From Hydrogenophaga sp. PBL-H3 (GTDB lineage: Bacteria; Pseudomonadota; Gammaproteobacteria; Burkholderiales; Burkholderiaceae_C): a stretch of 64,000 bases of DNA. Below, piece after piece: positions 63,654 to 64,000 of the stretch. Location of the stretch: assembly GCF_010104355.1 (NCBI RefSeq), contig NZ_CP044972.1, forward strand, positions 992,001 through 1,056,000. The letters are read 5' to 3'. The position numbers and the translations under genes are program-made. The first letter of the stretch is position 1. The number at the start of each line of letters is the position of its first letter. The notes below the pieces were generated by a model. It made no database searches and was not told the DNA's origin. It saw nothing but the letters and a program-made list of their open reading frames with translations.

Positions 63654-63933
63654 TCGTTCCTCTTGCGTGTGGATTGGTCAGACCAAGTTCGCACAAGAGG
63701 CCCTGATGTCAAGGCCGCGCGGTCAATGTTTCGTCGACTGCAGCTCGCCCTGCAGGCCGCTGGCAAGCGGAGTACATCGGGTGAATGAAAAATCTAGGGG
63801 CCCGTTGCCAACGCTCAACAAACCAAGTTGCGTTGACATTCGCAGGAGCACGCTTTTCCGCTGCGCTCAGCTTGCTTTCTGAGCATGGACGCCTAGAATA
63901 TTTTTCAATGATTGTGTTCAACCAGGAGTTCAA
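63654..63933. other. Divergent intergenic region near the right edge
   Basis: About 280 bases without a supportable gene; short frames on both strands have unnatural composition. It must hold the promoters of the minus-strand cassette and of the plus-strand gene at 63934. Confidence 0.5.
63872..63899 (+). promoter_or_regulatory. Candidate sigma-70 promoter for the right-edge gene
   Basis: TTGCTT (63872-63877) and TAGAAT (63894-63899) are separated by 16 bases and lie 34 bases before ATG 63934. Sequence fit only. Confidence 0.4.
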
Positions 63934-64000
63934 ATGTCGGCGCCAGATCTGCTCAAGGTATTCATGCTTGTTGGAATCCTGTTGGCCATTTGTGGAATCC
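63934..64000 (+). CDS. Partial gene, membrane protein N-terminus, cut by the right edge
   Basis: ATG at 63934 follows AGGAG at a proper distance (six bases). The visible 22 residues read MSAPDLLKVFMLVGILLAIC and on, the start of a membrane helix. The frame is open to the window end. Family cannot be told from this short piece; it may belong to the island's transfer genes. Confidence 0.6.
   Translation, partial: MSAPDLLKVFMLVGILLAICGI

Noticed and set aside
63709..63933. 74-residue minus-strand frame near the right edge
   Set aside because: No recognisable start signal and it would cover the probable promoter of the gene at 63934.

Overview
The window is GC-rich chromosomal DNA with the codon use and gene order of a betaproteobacterium. 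The lolB-ispE-tRNA(Gln)-prs-rplY-pth and rapZ/recN/nadK/hrcA arrangements, the Ti/ICE-type island at a tRNA(Arg) and the many Comamonadaceae-like proteins point to Burkholderiales, probably family Comamonadaceae (Hydrogenophaga/Variovorax-like). The family-level call is an inference from protein resemblance.

Layout. 0-9 kb: a minus-strand operon for uptake (TRAP transporter) and breakdown of an unidentified sugar acid, facing a GntR/FCD repressor with a clear inverted-repeat operator between them. 9-12.4 kb: a PhnDCEE-type phosphonate/phosphite ABC importer. 12.6-24.6 kb: the part I consider most notable. egtD (hercynine synthesis), senA (EgtB-like selenoneine synthase), senB (selenosugar synthase, glycosyltransferase-like) and senC/selD (selenophosphate synthetase) together form the known selenoneine pathway, accompanied by an orphan hybrid histidine kinase, a DMT exporter/AraC pair, a RidA protein, a haloacid-dehalogenase-like protein and an oxidoreductase of the family that in other species is fused to SelD. 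24.6-34.6 kb: a DUF3047 protein, a membrane-anchored (VTT) flavin disulfide oxidoreductase carrying an in-frame REP-like repeat, a P-type cation ATPase and the ynjBCDF transport/phosphatidyltransferase operon. 34.6-38.7 kb: a bufferin (copper-binding RiPP-like peptide) operon bufA-bufB-bufC-doxX, with a TlpA-like thioredoxin and an ECF sigma/anti-sigma pair; two matching candidate promoters link them. 38.7-58.8 kb: ordinary housekeeping genes (ftsY, M16 peptidase pair, rsmD, coaD, ferredoxin, pth, rplY, prs, tRNA-Gln, ispE, lolB, a TPR protein, mutM, a dynamin-like GTPase, mutY, rapZ, recN, nadK, hrcA, two tRNAs). 58.8-64 kb: an integrated element at the 3' end of tRNA-Arg, with a tyrosine recombinase overlapping an excisionase-like gene, a 535-bp gene-free zone holding two degenerate 84-nt repeats, a TraB-like membrane protein and several unrecognised genes running off the right edge.

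How the genes work together. EgtD should make hercynine from histidine; SenC turns selenide and ATP into selenophosphate; SenB transfers selenium to a UDP-sugar; SenA joins selenium to hercynine, giving selenoneine after removal of the sugar remnant. The bufferin operon should bind periplasmic copper under control of its own sigma factor. The ydj/ynj-like block lies a few kilobases from the selenium genes, as its relatives do in E. coli, which may or may not be meaningful. All functions are read from sequence and family knowledge only; no search was run.
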